Source: Umezawaea sp049997955
Lineage (GTDB): Bacteria; Actinomycetota; Actinomycetes; Mycobacteriales; Pseudonocardiaceae
Length of the DNA stretch: 64,000 nucleotides
Assembly (NCBI GenBank): GCA_049997955.1
Contig: JAEBDY010000001.1
Span: forward strand, 558,001 to 622,000
Direction of reading: 5' to 3'
Shown: one piece after another, positions 8,456 through 16,560 of the stretch
Position numbering within the stretch: the first letter of the stretch is position 1
Layout: each line of letters begins with the position of its first letter
Program-made: the position numbers and the translations under genes
The notes under the pieces: model-generated
Told to the model about the DNA's origin: nothing
Database searches by the model: none
What the model saw: the letters and a program-made list of their open reading frames with translations, nothing else

Positions 8456-8471
8456 AGTGGTCTAGTCCACT
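8456..8471. promoter_or_regulatory. DasR-like (dre) 16-mer
   Basis: AGTGGTCTAGTCCACT matches the streptomycete DasR operator consensus with one substitution in its otherwise palindromic core. It lies immediately after the acetyltransferase stop codon and at the end of a possible minus-strand gene, not at an obvious promoter, so its function is uncertain. Confidence 0.35.
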
Positions 8472-8803
8472 TAGCTTGAGGGTGTCCGACTGATCACGAA
8501 CTCCGACCGGATGTCCGCCGCCGCCCGGTCGGCTGCCGTGCCCTGTGTGGTGCCCAGGCGCCACGAGCGCACTTGGAGTCCTTGCATGTCCAGTTCAGCC
8601 AGGCGAAGGCGGGCGGCGCTCGGCGGAGCCGCCCCGATGCCACCGCTGGTGGTCGGAGTGCTCGCCGCGCGGCCTCCGAACCGGTCGCGGACGTCGGCGC
8701 GCAGGCGATCGCGGAGCGCGTCGGCGGCGAGGTCGCCCGCGCGGAGAACCAGGACCTCGGTGGCGTGCCCTCCGGAGGGCACTGCCAACGGTGAGCTGAT
8801 CAC
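8471..8803 (-). CDS. Hypothetical protein, weakly supported
   Basis: A 110-residue frame with high GC at third positions and a composition like real protein in its second half (LRLAELDMQGLQVRSWRLG, then AADRAAADIRSEFVISR). I assign the GTG at 8803, but no ribosome binding site is visible and the frame extends further upstream. No family is recognised. A shadow frame on the other strand is less protein-like. Confidence 0.4.
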   Translation of the reverse strand: MISSPLAVPSGGHATEVLVLRAGDLAADALRDRLRADVRDRFGGRAASTPTTSGGIGAAPPSAARLRLAELDMQGLQVRSWRLGTTQGTAADRAAADIRSEFVISRTPSS

Positions 8804-8834
8804 CGCCGTGCAGAACACCGTCGGCTGATCAGGT

Positions 8835-8877
8835 GCGCTGACCACCGGCCCGCCCTGCAGCGGTCGGTGGTCAGCGC
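8835..8877. repeat. 13-bp perfect inverted repeat
   Basis: GCGCTGACCACCG at 8835-8847 is repeated inverted at 8865-8877 with a 17-base loop. It lies between a possible minus-strand gene and the YjbR gene at 8903, reaching to within 13 bases of that gene's TATGTT -10-like hexamer. It could be an operator of a divergent promoter or a hairpin in RNA. Confidence 0.6.
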
Positions 8878-8902
8878 GCTCGCCCGTGCCTATGTTGTCG
8901 GC

Positions 8903-9259
8903 ATGGACGACCCGCTCGACCACCTGCGCCGGTTGTGCCTGGCGCTGCCGGAGACCACGGAACGGCTCAGCCACGGCGAGCCGACGTGGTTCGTGCGCGG
9001 CAAGAAGACCTTCGTCACCTTCGCGGGCCTGCACCACGACGACCGCGTCGCCTTCTGGTGCGCCGCACCGCCGGGCGCGCAGGAGCTGCTGGTCGACAGC
9101 GACCCCGAGCACTACTTCCGCCCGCCCTACGTGGGCCACCGCGGCTGGCTCGGCGTGCACCTCGACGTGCCGGTCGACTGGGGCGTCATCGCGGACGTCG
9201 TGGACGACGCCTACCGGGCCGTGGCCCCGAAGAAGCTCGTCGCCGAACTCGACGGCTGA
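8903..9259 (+). CDS. MmcQ/YjbR family DNA-binding-like protein
   Basis: 118 residues with the features of the MmcQ/YjbR family: an N-terminal CLALPETTERLSHGEPTWFVRGKK stretch broken by the catalase-like turn, the VAFWC strand, and the C-terminal GWLGVHLDV and DDAYRAVAPKKL blocks. The fold is shared with the CyaY/YjbR superfamily and the role is unknown. I prefer the ATG at 8903 to upstream starts because TATGTT at 8891-8896 ends six bases before it, a leaderless arrangement. Confidence 0.85.
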   Translation: MDDPLDHLRRLCLALPETTERLSHGEPTWFVRGKKTFVTFAGLHHDDRVAFWCAAPPGAQELLVDSDPEHYFRPPYVGHRGWLGVHLDVPVDWGVIADVVDDAYRAVAPKKLVAELDG

Positions 9260-9299
9260 AAAGTTGCGGGCCGCCGACACCTGCCCCAGGCTCCCCGTC

Positions 9300-9560
9300 A
9301 TGGCGACCTGCGACGTGTGCGGCAACGACTACTGGATGGCCTTCGAGGTGCGCACGGTGAGCGGCGGTGTGCACACCTTCGACAGCTTCGAGTGCGCGAT
9401 CCAGCGCCTCGCACCGCGCTGCGAGCACTGCGACTGCCGCATCCTCGGCCACGGCGTCGAGGTGGAGGGCCGGTTCTTCTGCTGCGCGCACTGCGCCCGC
9501 GAGGGAGCCAGCGATCTCGGCGCGCAGATCCGCGACACCGTCGGAGCCCATCCCGGCTAG
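9300..9560 (+). CDS. Small Cys-rich, probably zinc-binding protein
   Basis: 86 residues with ten cysteines and two histidines near them: CDVCGNDY at the N terminus, then CEHCDCRILGHGVEV and CCAHCAREGA. The arrangement resembles the short actinobacterial proteins annotated as prokaryotic metallothionein or zinc-ribbon proteins. It begins 40 bp after the YjbR gene and may be co-transcribed. Its stop codon overlaps the stop of the next, convergent gene by four bases. Confidence 0.72.
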   Translation: MATCDVCGNDYWMAFEVRTVSGGVHTFDSFECAIQRLAPRCEHCDCRILGHGVEVEGRFFCCAHCAREGASDLGAQIRDTVGAHPG

Positions 9561-10042
9561 GGGCAGCGCAGCACCAGTTTCCCGTGCTGGAACGACGGCT
9601 GGAGGTCGCCGCGCGCGTCGACGCTCTTGACGCCGTGCGGCAGCACCTCGTCGATGGCGCTGAACGCGAGGATGTCCGAGACCCCGTACCGGCCGCGCAG
9701 CGCGCGCTGGCCGGGGAACCGCAGCGCGCGGCCCTCGACGCGGTCGCGGTGGGCGATCGCGGCGCGCAAGGCCCCGCGCCGCAACGCTTCCGGGCCCGCG
9801 AGCTGCTGGAGCGAGCCGTTGTGCACGGCCACGCCGTAGCCGCGTTCGATCAGCGTGGAGATGGTGTTCTCCGACGGGTACTCGGACAGCCGGAACGACA
9901 TCGCGTGGTGCTCGTCGACCTCGTGGGCGCACACGACGCGGGCGTCGTAGAGCAGGGCGGCGTGCAGGTGGAGAGCTGTGGTGTCGACGTCGTCCGGGGT
10001 GCGGTGGCCCGCGTCCAGCCCCAGCCAGGTGCTGCCCTGCAC
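9557..10042 (-). CDS. Hypothetical protein (161 aa)
   Basis: The GTG at 10042 is preceded at six bases by GAGGAGG, a strong ribosome binding site that fixes the start although the frame is open for a further 280 codons. The protein is soluble, with no transmembrane helix, Cys-poor, and contains HAALLYDARVVCAHEVDEHH and a SENTISTLIERGYGVAV helix. No family is recognised. Confidence 0.65.
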   Translation of the reverse strand: MQGSTWLGLDAGHRTPDDVDTTALHLHAALLYDARVVCAHEVDEHHAMSFRLSEYPSENTISTLIERGYGVAVHNGSLQQLAGPEALRRGALRAAIAHRDRVEGRALRFPGQRALRGRYGVSDILAFSAIDEVLPHGVKSVDARGDLQPSFQHGKLVLRCP

Positions 10043-10134
10043 TGGCGCCTCCTCGGCGTTGGTCCTGGCCGTAGAGGTTAGTCCGATCGGGTGATGCGGC
10101 GGTAGCCGCCGAATGGCTGGTCGGTGAACACCGT

Positions 10135-10941
10135 TCAGATCGGCAGCAGGTCGAACCCGCCGAGGAACGGCAGGACGCCCGCGTTCTGCAGCGCGGCGGC
10201 CGAGAGCCACACCGACAGCACGGTGATGATCGGTCCGATGACGGCCATCTCGACCTTGCCGCCGGTCTTCATCCGCATCACCTTCGGCGGCGCGACCGGG
10301 AACCACGTCTTGCCGCCGAGGGGGATCGGCCACAGCATCGGGCAGCCCTGCTCGGTGATCGCGTCGCCGAAGTAGTGCGCGACGCAGCCGATGCCGACGG
10401 CGAGCCCGCACGCCGCCGCGCTCGCCGACGTCTGCGCCGTCCACGACAGGCAGATCCAGGTGATCGCCGCGGACGCGGCGGTGATCAGCAGCGCGTCCTG
10501 CTTGGGGCACCAGTCGTTCATGATCCCGCGCACGGCCAGGCCCGCGAAGATGAACATCAGCAGCGGCAGCACCCACTTCTGGCTGGTCTGCACGATCGCG
10601 GTGGTGCCGACGGCGGAGAACAGCGCGAACACCAGCGTGTGCGTCAGGCCGCGGTGGCCGCCCTCGCGCTTCGAGTCGCGCTTGGTGCGGGTGGTCCGGT
10701 AGACGAACGCGCTGACCGCGCTCACGCCGCCGGAGATGCCCTGGGTGAGCGGCCCGAACGTGCGCGACACGGTCGATCCGGGGTGGTCCAGGTCGGGCAG
10801 CAGGGCCGCGCCGGTCGCCAGCACCGCGCCGACGGCCCAGCTCTGCGGCTCCAACTGGCCGATGGGGTGGTTGGCGGCGAACGCCGTGACGGCGGCCCAC
10901 GCCAGCAGGCCGCTCATGGCGTGGGTTGGTCCGGTGGACAA
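10135..10941 (-). CDS. YdjM-type membrane metal-dependent hydrolase
   Basis: 268 residues. The hallmark metal-binding residues of the YdjM/LexA-binding-associated hydrolase family are present: THAMSG at the N terminus, LLPDLDHPGS near residue 48, and HRGLTHTL near residue 97, followed by about five membrane helices. I take the TTG at 10941 because GGGGAAG lies four bases upstream and because a start at the next ATG would remove the conserved THAMSG histidine. Role unknown beyond membrane hydrolase. Confidence 0.82.
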   Translation of the reverse strand: MSTGPTHAMSGLLAWAAVTAFAANHPIGQLEPQSWAVGAVLATGAALLPDLDHPGSTVSRTFGPLTQGISGGVSAVSAFVYRTTRTKRDSKREGGHRGLTHTLVFALFSAVGTTAIVQTSQKWVLPLLMFIFAGLAVRGIMNDWCPKQDALLITAASAAITWICLSWTAQTSASAAACGLAVGIGCVAHYFGDAITEQGCPMLWPIPLGGKTWFPVAPPKVMRMKTGGKVEMAVIGPIITVLSVWLSAAALQNAGVLPFLGGFDLLPI

Positions 10942-11154
10942 CTGCTTCCCCCCAAGATCACTCGTTCGGGGAAAGCGTAGGTGATCACCGGAACCTACCG
11001 GTCAGTTCCGCGCGTTCCGTCGGCTCATGGCAGGCTCGGTGAAGTCGCGGCGTCGTTTATGTCACGGTCGACCGACGGCATCCACGCCTCAGCAGTACGC
11101 TTGTACCGCTTGCGCGGGTCGCGAGTAGGAACTCGAAGGGAGCAGTCCGAGAAC

Positions 11155-12378
11155 ATGGGCAAGATCAAGGTGCAGGGCACCGTCGTCGAACTCGACGGCG
11201 ACGAGATGACCCGGATCATCTGGCAGTTCATCAAGGACAAGCTGATCCACCCGTACCTGGACGTCAACCTCGAGTACTACGACCTGGGCATCGAGCACCG
11301 GGACGCGACCGACGACCAGGTCACGATCGACGCCGCCAACGCCATCAAGAAGCACGGCGTCGGCGTCAAGTGCGCGACCATCACGCCGGACGAGGCGCGG
11401 GTCGAGGAGTTCGGCCTGAAGAAGATGTGGGTCTCGCCGAACGGCACGATCCGCAACATCCTCGGCGGCGTCGTCTTCCGCGAGCCGATCATCATCTCGA
11501 ACATCCCGCGCCTGGTGCCGGGCTGGACCAAGCCGATCATCATCGGCCGCCACGCCCACGGCGACCAGTACAAGGCGACCAACTTCAAGGTCCCCGGCGC
11601 CGGTGAGCTCACCATCACCTTCCAGCCCGCGGACGGCTCCGAGCCGATCCAGCACGTCGTCGCGAACTACGGCGACGACGGCGGCGTGGCGATGGGCATG
11701 TACAACTTCAACAAGTCCATCGAGGACTTCGCGCGCGCCTCGTTCTCCTACGGCCTGCAGCGCAACTACCCGGTCTACATGTCGACCAAGAACACCATCC
11801 TCAAGGCCTACGACGGCGCCTTCAAGGACATCTTCCAGAAGATCTTCGACGAGGAGTTCAAGGCGGAGTTCGACGCCAAGGGCCTCACCTACGAGCACCG
11901 CCTGATCGACGACATGGTCGCCGCCGCGATGAAGTGGGAGGGCGGCTACGTCTGGGCGTGCAAGAACTACGACGGCGACGTCCAGTCCGACACCGTGGCG
12001 CAGGGCTTCGGCTCGCTGGGCCTGATGACGTCGGTCCTCATGACCCCGGACGGCAAGACCGTCGAGGCCGAGGCGGCGCACGGCACCGTGACGCGGCACT
12101 ACCGCCAGCACCAGGCGGGCAAGCCCACCTCCACGAACCCGATCGCGTCGATCTACGCGTGGACCGGTGGCCTGAAGCACCGCGGCAAGCTCGACGGCAC
12201 CCCCGAGGTCACCCGCTTCGCGGAGCTGCTGGAGCAGGTCGTCATCGAGACCGTGGAGAGCGGCAAGATGACCAAGGACCTCGCCGCGCTGGTGGGCAAG
12301 GAGCAGGAGTGGCAGACGACCGAGGACTTCCTCGCGACGCTGGACGAGAACCTGCAGAAGAAGATGGCTTCCTTCTGA
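11155..12378 (+). CDS. icd: NADP-dependent isocitrate dehydrogenase
   Basis: 407 residues, the size of the homodimeric type II (eukaryote-like) NADP enzymes. The substrate-binding NGTIRNILGG loop, the nucleotide region GTVTRHYRQHQAG and the YMSTKNTILKAYDG block are all intact. It decarboxylates isocitrate to 2-oxoglutarate in the citric acid cycle in the cytosol. The ATG at 11155 follows a GGGAG site 13 bases away; the frame extends upstream without protein character. A strong terminator follows, so the gene is monocistronic. Confidence 0.96.
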   Translation: MGKIKVQGTVVELDGDEMTRIIWQFIKDKLIHPYLDVNLEYYDLGIEHRDATDDQVTIDAANAIKKHGVGVKCATITPDEARVEEFGLKKMWVSPNGTIRNILGGVVFREPIIISNIPRLVPGWTKPIIIGRHAHGDQYKATNFKVPGAGELTITFQPADGSEPIQHVVANYGDDGGVAMGMYNFNKSIEDFARASFSYGLQRNYPVYMSTKNTILKAYDGAFKDIFQKIFDEEFKAEFDAKGLTYEHRLIDDMVAAAMKWEGGYVWACKNYDGDVQSDTVAQGFGSLGLMTSVLMTPDGKTVEAEAAHGTVTRHYRQHQAGKPTSTNPIASIYAWTGGLKHRGKLDGTPEVTRFAELLEQVVIETVESGKMTKDLAALVGKEQEWQTTEDFLATLDENLQKKMASF

Positions 12379-12392
12379 CCTGACCTCGCACG

Positions 12393-12430
12393 TCGAAGGG
12401 CCCGACCGGGTTTCCGGTCGGGCCCTTCGA
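12393..12430 (+). terminator. icd terminator
   Basis: A perfect 17-bp GC-rich stem (12393-12409 with 12414-12430) around a GTTT loop begins 15 bases after the icd stop codon. No U tract follows. Confidence 0.85.
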
Positions 12431-12547
12431 CTGTCCGGGTGAAAAACCCGCCGGGTGGCGCAAGCCGTGCACACGGGTGGTCTGGGGGCGTTACGTTCCT
12501 GCTCGGGCCGGGGGGCCCGCTCCACCTCGTGGAGCCTTCTCGGGGGG

Positions 12548-14029
12548 ATGATCACCTTGTCCGTGAACTTCGCGCGCCGTTCGGCGCGCACATCCGTCGC
12601 GCTCGTCGCGGCACTGGCACTGAGCGGGACGCTGTGCGCGACCGCGCACGCCGAAGGACCGGGGACCGCCGGGGGCGCCGATCCGGGGATCACCGTCGAG
12701 GTGGGCGAAGGCCCGTACCTCGTCGGGCAGACCATCCCCGTCGAGGTCACGGTCACCAACCACGGCACCGCGACGGCCACGAACGTGCGGGCCTCCAACC
12801 AGACCGTGTCCGGATCGCACTTCAGCACCAACGGCTACGGCCCGCTGAGCGGTTTCCCCGGTGCCTCCATCCCGGCCGGGCAGAAACTGGTCGTCACGGT
12901 CGAGGCGAGGGTCTACAACTGGGAGGGGAACCCGGTCACCCGCTTCTCGATCTCCTCCAACGGCGACTCCTCGTCCCTCAACAACACCGTCGAGGCGGCC
13001 ATCCCGATGACCGCTCCGGACGTGGGCCGGGGATCGGTCAGCGGGCTCGTCTACGGCGACGCCAACGACAACGGCGCCGCCGACGCCGGTGAAGGCCTCC
13101 AAGGCGTCCGGGTGGCCCTCTCCGGGAACGGGCCGAACCCGCCGAAGACCCTCACCGGAGCGGACGGCGGGTTCCGGTTCGACGACCTCCCCCTGCGCAC
13201 CTACGGGGTGTTCGTGCACGGCGCCCCGGACGGCTGGGTCGTGCCGAGCACCGCGTACGTCGACGTCCGCGGGGACGAGCACTCGGAGCACCGCGGGGTC
13301 CGGCCGCTCAGCGACCGGTTCGAGGCCTCGATGGCGTTCGTCGAGGATTCCTACGAGGTGGGCCAGGCGGTCGAGATGACCCTCGTGCTCACGAACAAGG
13401 GCGACTCGGACATCAGCGGCGTCAAGGCGGGCTGCGACCGCAGCGGCGGCGAGGGGCCGCACCTCGTGGACATGGCGCTCGGCGACCTGGGCTGGGCGGC
13501 GGCGGGCGTCACCGTCGGCGCGGGCCGGTCGCGGACCTTCACGATCACCGGTGTCGTGCCCGCGAAGGCGGCGGGTTTCGCCTCGGTGTCCGTCGCGTGC
13601 GACTTCGGCCCCGGTGACGACCCCGTCGGCTACCCCGAGGTCCGCGACAGGGCGCGGGTGCCGGGCGCCGGGCCGGGCGGCACGTGGGGCGTGCTCTACG
13701 AAGACCGCGACTTCGACACGATCGCCGACGCCGACGAGTTGCTGCCCGGTGTGGAGGTCTCCGCGTTCGACGCCATCTCGGGTCTGCTCGCCGCCACGAC
13801 GACCACCGGACCCACGGGCAGGCTGGAGTTCACCGACCTCCCGGCCGGCCCGTACACCGTGCGGCTTCGCGGCCCGTGGCAGTTCGAGCACGGGCACGCC
13901 GAGTTCACCATCGGCACCTGCGGAACGTACTGCCTCTCCGGCTGGCACTACTCCGTCCTGTCCGTCCCGGACACCGACCCGCCCGCGCCGTCGCCGACCG
14001 TTCCGCAGGCGGGCGCAGGGAGTCGGTAG
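12548..14029 (+). CDS. Secreted protein with two CARDB-like / SdrD-B-like repeats
   Basis: 493 residues from the ATG at 12548, preceded by GGGGG. A signal peptide (basic start, VALVAALALSGTLCA core, cleavage probably after AHA near residue 35) is followed by two similar halves, each with an immunoglobulin-like adhesion domain (VGQTIPVEVTVTNHG; VGQAVEMTLVLTNKG) and an SdrD-B-like domain (GLVYGDANDNGAADAGEGL; GVLYEDRDFDTIADADELL) rich in Asp that could bind calcium. It ends without sortase motif or anchor. Probably an exported surface or matrix protein. Confidence 0.8.
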   Translation: MITLSVNFARRSARTSVALVAALALSGTLCATAHAEGPGTAGGADPGITVEVGEGPYLVGQTIPVEVTVTNHGTATATNVRASNQTVSGSHFSTNGYGPLSGFPGASIPAGQKLVVTVEARVYNWEGNPVTRFSISSNGDSSSLNNTVEAAIPMTAPDVGRGSVSGLVYGDANDNGAADAGEGLQGVRVALSGNGPNPPKTLTGADGGFRFDDLPLRTYGVFVHGAPDGWVVPSTAYVDVRGDEHSEHRGVRPLSDRFEASMAFVEDSYEVGQAVEMTLVLTNKGDSDISGVKAGCDRSGGEGPHLVDMALGDLGWAAAGVTVGAGRSRTFTITGVVPAKAAGFASVSVACDFGPGDDPVGYPEVRDRARVPGAGPGGTWGVLYEDRDFDTIADADELLPGVEVSAFDAISGLLAATTTTGPTGRLEFTDLPAGPYTVRLRGPWQFEHGHAEFTIGTCGTYCLSGWHYSVLSVPDTDPPAPSPTVPQAGAGSR

Positions 14030-14189
14030 CGTCGGCGGGCGGTCCCTGCCGGGCCGCCCGCCGTTCGGCACCCTCGGTGACGCCGCCGCCCGTTCGGTTC
14101 GCCTGCGGAGTGGTTCCGCCGTCGAACCGTCCACACCGGCCTCCCAGTGGCTATACCTGCAGGTGGGTGGCTCAACGGGGAGGCGAGTG

Positions 14190-14507
14190 ATGTTCGGGAT
14201 TCCGGTGCGGGGCTTGATCGTGATCGGGGTGCTGGTCGGTGCGGGCCTGATGTACGCGGCCAACGGCGGGAAGCCGATGGGGGAGGCGGACGCGACGACC
14301 GTGTGCCGGATGACCGTGACGGCCGACGTGCTCAACGTGCGGTCCGGGCCCGTCGACACGCAGCCGATCCTGTCGACGTTGCAGCGCGACGCGGTGACGC
14401 GGGCCGAGCGCAAGGTCGAGAACGGGTACCGGATGCTCGACACGGGCCGCTGGGTGAAGGAGGAGTTCGTCGCCCCGACCTCCGACAGCGAGTGCGCGCC
14501 GACCTGA
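14190..14507 (+). CDS. Membrane-anchored bacterial SH3-like protein
   Basis: 105 residues. One N-terminal hydrophobic helix (IVIGVLVGAGLMYAA) is followed by a type-3 SH3 domain signature: VTADVLNVRSGPVDTQPIL and GRWVKEEFVAP. Such domains bind cell wall or peptide ligands outside the membrane. GGGGAGG six bases before the ATG decides for 14190 over the GTG three bases earlier. Two Cys residues frame the domain and may form a disulfide. Confidence 0.78.
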   Translation: MFGIPVRGLIVIGVLVGAGLMYAANGGKPMGEADATTVCRMTVTADVLNVRSGPVDTQPILSTLQRDAVTRAERKVENGYRMLDTGRWVKEEFVAPTSDSECAPT

Positions 14508-14523
14508 TGGTCTGATATGTCCC

Positions 14524-14742
14524 ATGTTCTCCAAGTGGTTCCGCGGCGGCGACGCGGATCTGATGACGTGCGCGTGCGACCCGGAGTGGCCTGGACTGAT
14601 CACCGAGGCGTACGGGGAGCCGCTCGAAGCCGTGCCCGCCGAGGCGTCGAGCGTGCTGGTCGGGATGCTCGGGCTGGTCGCGCGCTGCACCGGGTGCTCG
14701 GCGCGCTACCCGTACGGCTTCACCACCGCGGCCCGTGGTTAG
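14524..14742 (+). CDS. Short hypothetical protein with four Cys
   Basis: 72 residues (MFSKWFRGG start) with cysteines spaced as CAC and CTGC at opposite ends of the chain, which could hold a metal. No family is recognised. It begins 16 bases after the SH3 gene, without a ribosome binding site, and ends nine bases before xthA, so the three could be one transcription unit; however TAGGCT within its stop region looks like the xthA -10 site. Confidence 0.5.
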   Translation: MFSKWFRGGDADLMTCACDPEWPGLITEAYGEPLEAVPAEASSVLVGMLGLVARCTGCSARYPYGFTTAARG

Positions 14743-14751
14743 GCTTTCCGC

Positions 14752-15546
14752 GTGCTGACCGTGTCGACCGTGAACGTGAACGGCCTGCGTGCCGCCGCCA
14801 AGAAGGGCTACCTCGAGTGGCTCGCCGCGACCGAGGCGGACGTCGTGTGCCTCCAGGAGGTCCGGGCCGAGCCGGGGCAGTTGGACGACGAGGTGCGCGA
14901 GCCGGACGGCTGGCACGTCGTGCACGCCCACTCGGAGGTCAAGGGCCGCAGCGGCGTGTCGCTGCTGAGCCGCGTCGCGCCCGACGCCGTGCGGATCGGC
15001 TTCGGCGCCAAGGAGTTCGAACTCAGCGGCCGGTACGTGGAGATGGAGCTGCCCGGCGTCGTCGTGGCCAGCCTGTACCTGCCCAGCGGTGACGTCGGCA
15101 CCCCCAAGCAGGACGAGAAGGACCGGTTCATGGCCGAGTTCCTCCCGCACCTCGTGGAGTTGCGCGAGAAGTCCGCCGCCGACGGCCGCGAGGTCGTCGT
15201 GTGCGGCGACTGGAACATCGCCCACCGCGAGGTCGACCTGAAGAACTGGAAGACCAACCAGAAGTCCTCCGGCTTCCTGCCGGAGGAACGAGCCTGGATG
15301 GACACCGTCCTCGACTCCGGTTACGTCGACGTCGTGCGCAAGCTCCACCCGGACGCCACCGGCCCGTACACGTGGTGGTCCTACCGCGGGAAGGCGTTCG
15401 ACGTCGACTCCGGCTGGCGGATCGACTACCAGATCAGCACCGAGGGGCTGGCCGAGCGGGCGGTGTCGGCGGTCGTGGAACGTGCCGCGACGTACGCCGA
15501 GCGCTGGTCCGACCACGCGCCGGTGACCGTGCGGTACGAGGACTGA
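14752..15546 (+). CDS. xthA: Exodeoxyribonuclease III (AP endonuclease family)
   Basis: 264 residues, complete. It cleaves at abasic sites and removes 3' blocking groups in base excision repair. The EEP-fold motifs are intact: NVNGLR near residue 8, CLQE with catalytic Glu36, CGDWNIAH, WWSYRGKA and the final SDHAPV with His255. TAGGCT ends six bases before the GTG, pointing to a leaderless mRNA. Its last 151 coding bases are duplicated 845 bp downstream beyond a toxin-antitoxin module; see findings. Confidence 0.95.
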   Translation: MLTVSTVNVNGLRAAAKKGYLEWLAATEADVVCLQEVRAEPGQLDDEVREPDGWHVVHAHSEVKGRSGVSLLSRVAPDAVRIGFGAKEFELSGRYVEMELPGVVVASLYLPSGDVGTPKQDEKDRFMAEFLPHLVELREKSAADGREVVVCGDWNIAHREVDLKNWKTNQKSSGFLPEERAWMDTVLDSGYVDVVRKLHPDATGPYTWWSYRGKAFDVDSGWRIDYQISTEGLAERAVSAVVERAATYAERWSDHAPVTVRYED

Positions 15547-15550
15547 GCCG
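15396..15550 (+). repeat. 155-bp direct repeat, xthA copy
   Basis: This segment, the 3' end of xthA plus the stop codon and four bases, is repeated at 16241-16395 with a single difference (C15414 versus G16259, silent in a Gly codon). Confidence 0.97.
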
Positions 15551-15593
15551 GGGGCCTGAGATCAGGCACAATCGGGACCAGGAGGTGGCGAAA

Positions 15594-15902
15594 GTGCGCG
15601 AGATCATCGCAGTCACCCTGCCCGATGTCGAAGAGCTGTGCCTGAGGCTGGGCGTTCGACGCCTTGACGTGTTCGGTTCGGCTCTCGGGGAGTCGTTCGA
15701 CCTCGAGTCCAGCGACGTGGACATCCTCGTGGACTTCGACACCCGGCAGGGTTTCGACTACTTCGACAGCTACTTCTCCCTGAAGGAAGGGCTGGAGCGG
15801 ATCTTCGGACGCCCTGTCGACCTCGTGAGCAGTTCCAGCATCCGCAACCCGTACTTCCGAGAGCAGGTCATGGAGACCAGGGAAACGCTCTATGCGGCGT
15901 GA
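15594..15902 (+). CDS. mntA: MntA-type nucleotidyltransferase antitoxin
   Basis: 102 residues of the minimal nucleotidyltransferase family. The motif GS(28-29), eleven residues, then D41-V-D43 is intact (DVFGSALG and SSDVDILVDF). In HepT/MntA modules this enzyme adds AMP to a tyrosine of the HepT ribonuclease and silences it. AGGAGG eight bases before the GTG supports the start. It overlaps hepT by 11 bases, the usual arrangement, and sits inside the xthA duplication. Confidence 0.88.
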   Translation: MREIIAVTLPDVEELCLRLGVRRLDVFGSALGESFDLESSDVDILVDFDTRQGFDYFDSYFSLKEGLERIFGRPVDLVSSSSIRNPYFREQVMETRETLYAA

Positions 15903-16237
15903 TCCTCGCACGTGCCTGTGGGACGCTTCGCGCGCCGCCGAGCTGCTGGCCGAGTTCCCCGAGGGCAAGTCCTTCGCGCAATACCAGGCGGACGCGATGT
16001 TGCGCTCTGCGGTCGAGCGGCAGTTCGAAATCATCGGCGAAGCGCTGAACAACCTGTCGAAGGTCGATGCCGAGCTTGCGGCGGCGGTTCCGGAGTTGCG
16101 GCATCGTGGCATTTCGCAACATCTTGATCCACGGCTACGCGACCGTTGACGATGCCCTGGTGTGGCAGGCCCTGACCGAGAAGCTGCCCGGCTTGGAACG
16201 AACAGTCCGTGACCTGCTTGCCGAGCACGACCGGTGA
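15892..16237 (+). pseudogene. hepT: HepT-like toxin, frameshifted
   Basis: The first 70 codons read as a HepT protein (ASRAAELLAEFPEGKSFAQY, then VERQFEIIGEALNNLSK). One extra base near C16102 shifts the frame; the original frame stops at 16149. In the +1 frame the family continues at once with IVAFRNILIHGYATVDDALV to a TGA at 16235-16237, giving the normal length of about 115 codons. The RX4HXY motif that carries the ribonuclease site and AMPylated tyrosine (RNILIHGY) is in the shifted part, so the toxin should be inactive unless the base is a sequencing error or a shift occurs. Confidence 0.85.
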
Positions 16238-16240
16238 CCT

Positions 16241-16395
16241 GTTCGACGTCGACTCCGGGTGGCGGATCGACTACCAGATCAGCACCGAGGGGCTGGCCGA
16301 GCGGGCGGTGTCGGCGGTCGTGGAACGTGCCGCGACGTACGCCGAGCGCTGGTCCGACCACGCGCCGGTGACCGTGCGGTACGAGGACTGAGCCG
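16241..16395 (+). pseudogene. Duplicated 3' end of xthA
   Basis: The second copy of the 155-bp repeat begins three bases after the hepT stop codon. It encodes the last 50 residues of exonuclease III in frame with its own TGA at 16389-16391, including the SDHAPV motif, but has no start or upstream domains, so it cannot be functional by itself. Confidence 0.92.
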
Positions 16396-16560
16396 TGGTC
16401 GTCAATCCGTGTCCCCGAAGCCACCGAGAATGCCTCCCACCTGCCCCAACGCCCCTGCGCGACGACCGGCTCGGGGACGTTCGGGCGACATTCACCCGGA
16501 GTTGGTGACTCGCCAGTAGGTTCCGTGGAACGGTTCCCCCAGGTCGAGAGGGGAGCGTCA

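Noticed and set aside
14103..14190. Longer start for the SH3-like protein
   Set aside because: The frame is open upstream through the antisense-like end of the secreted protein gene, but GGGGAGG and the membrane helix fix the start at 14190.
16209..16391. Independent 60-residue gene containing the xthA fragment
   Set aside because: It is the read-through of the end of hepT into the duplicated xthA segment in a third frame; it has no ribosome binding site and no complete domain.
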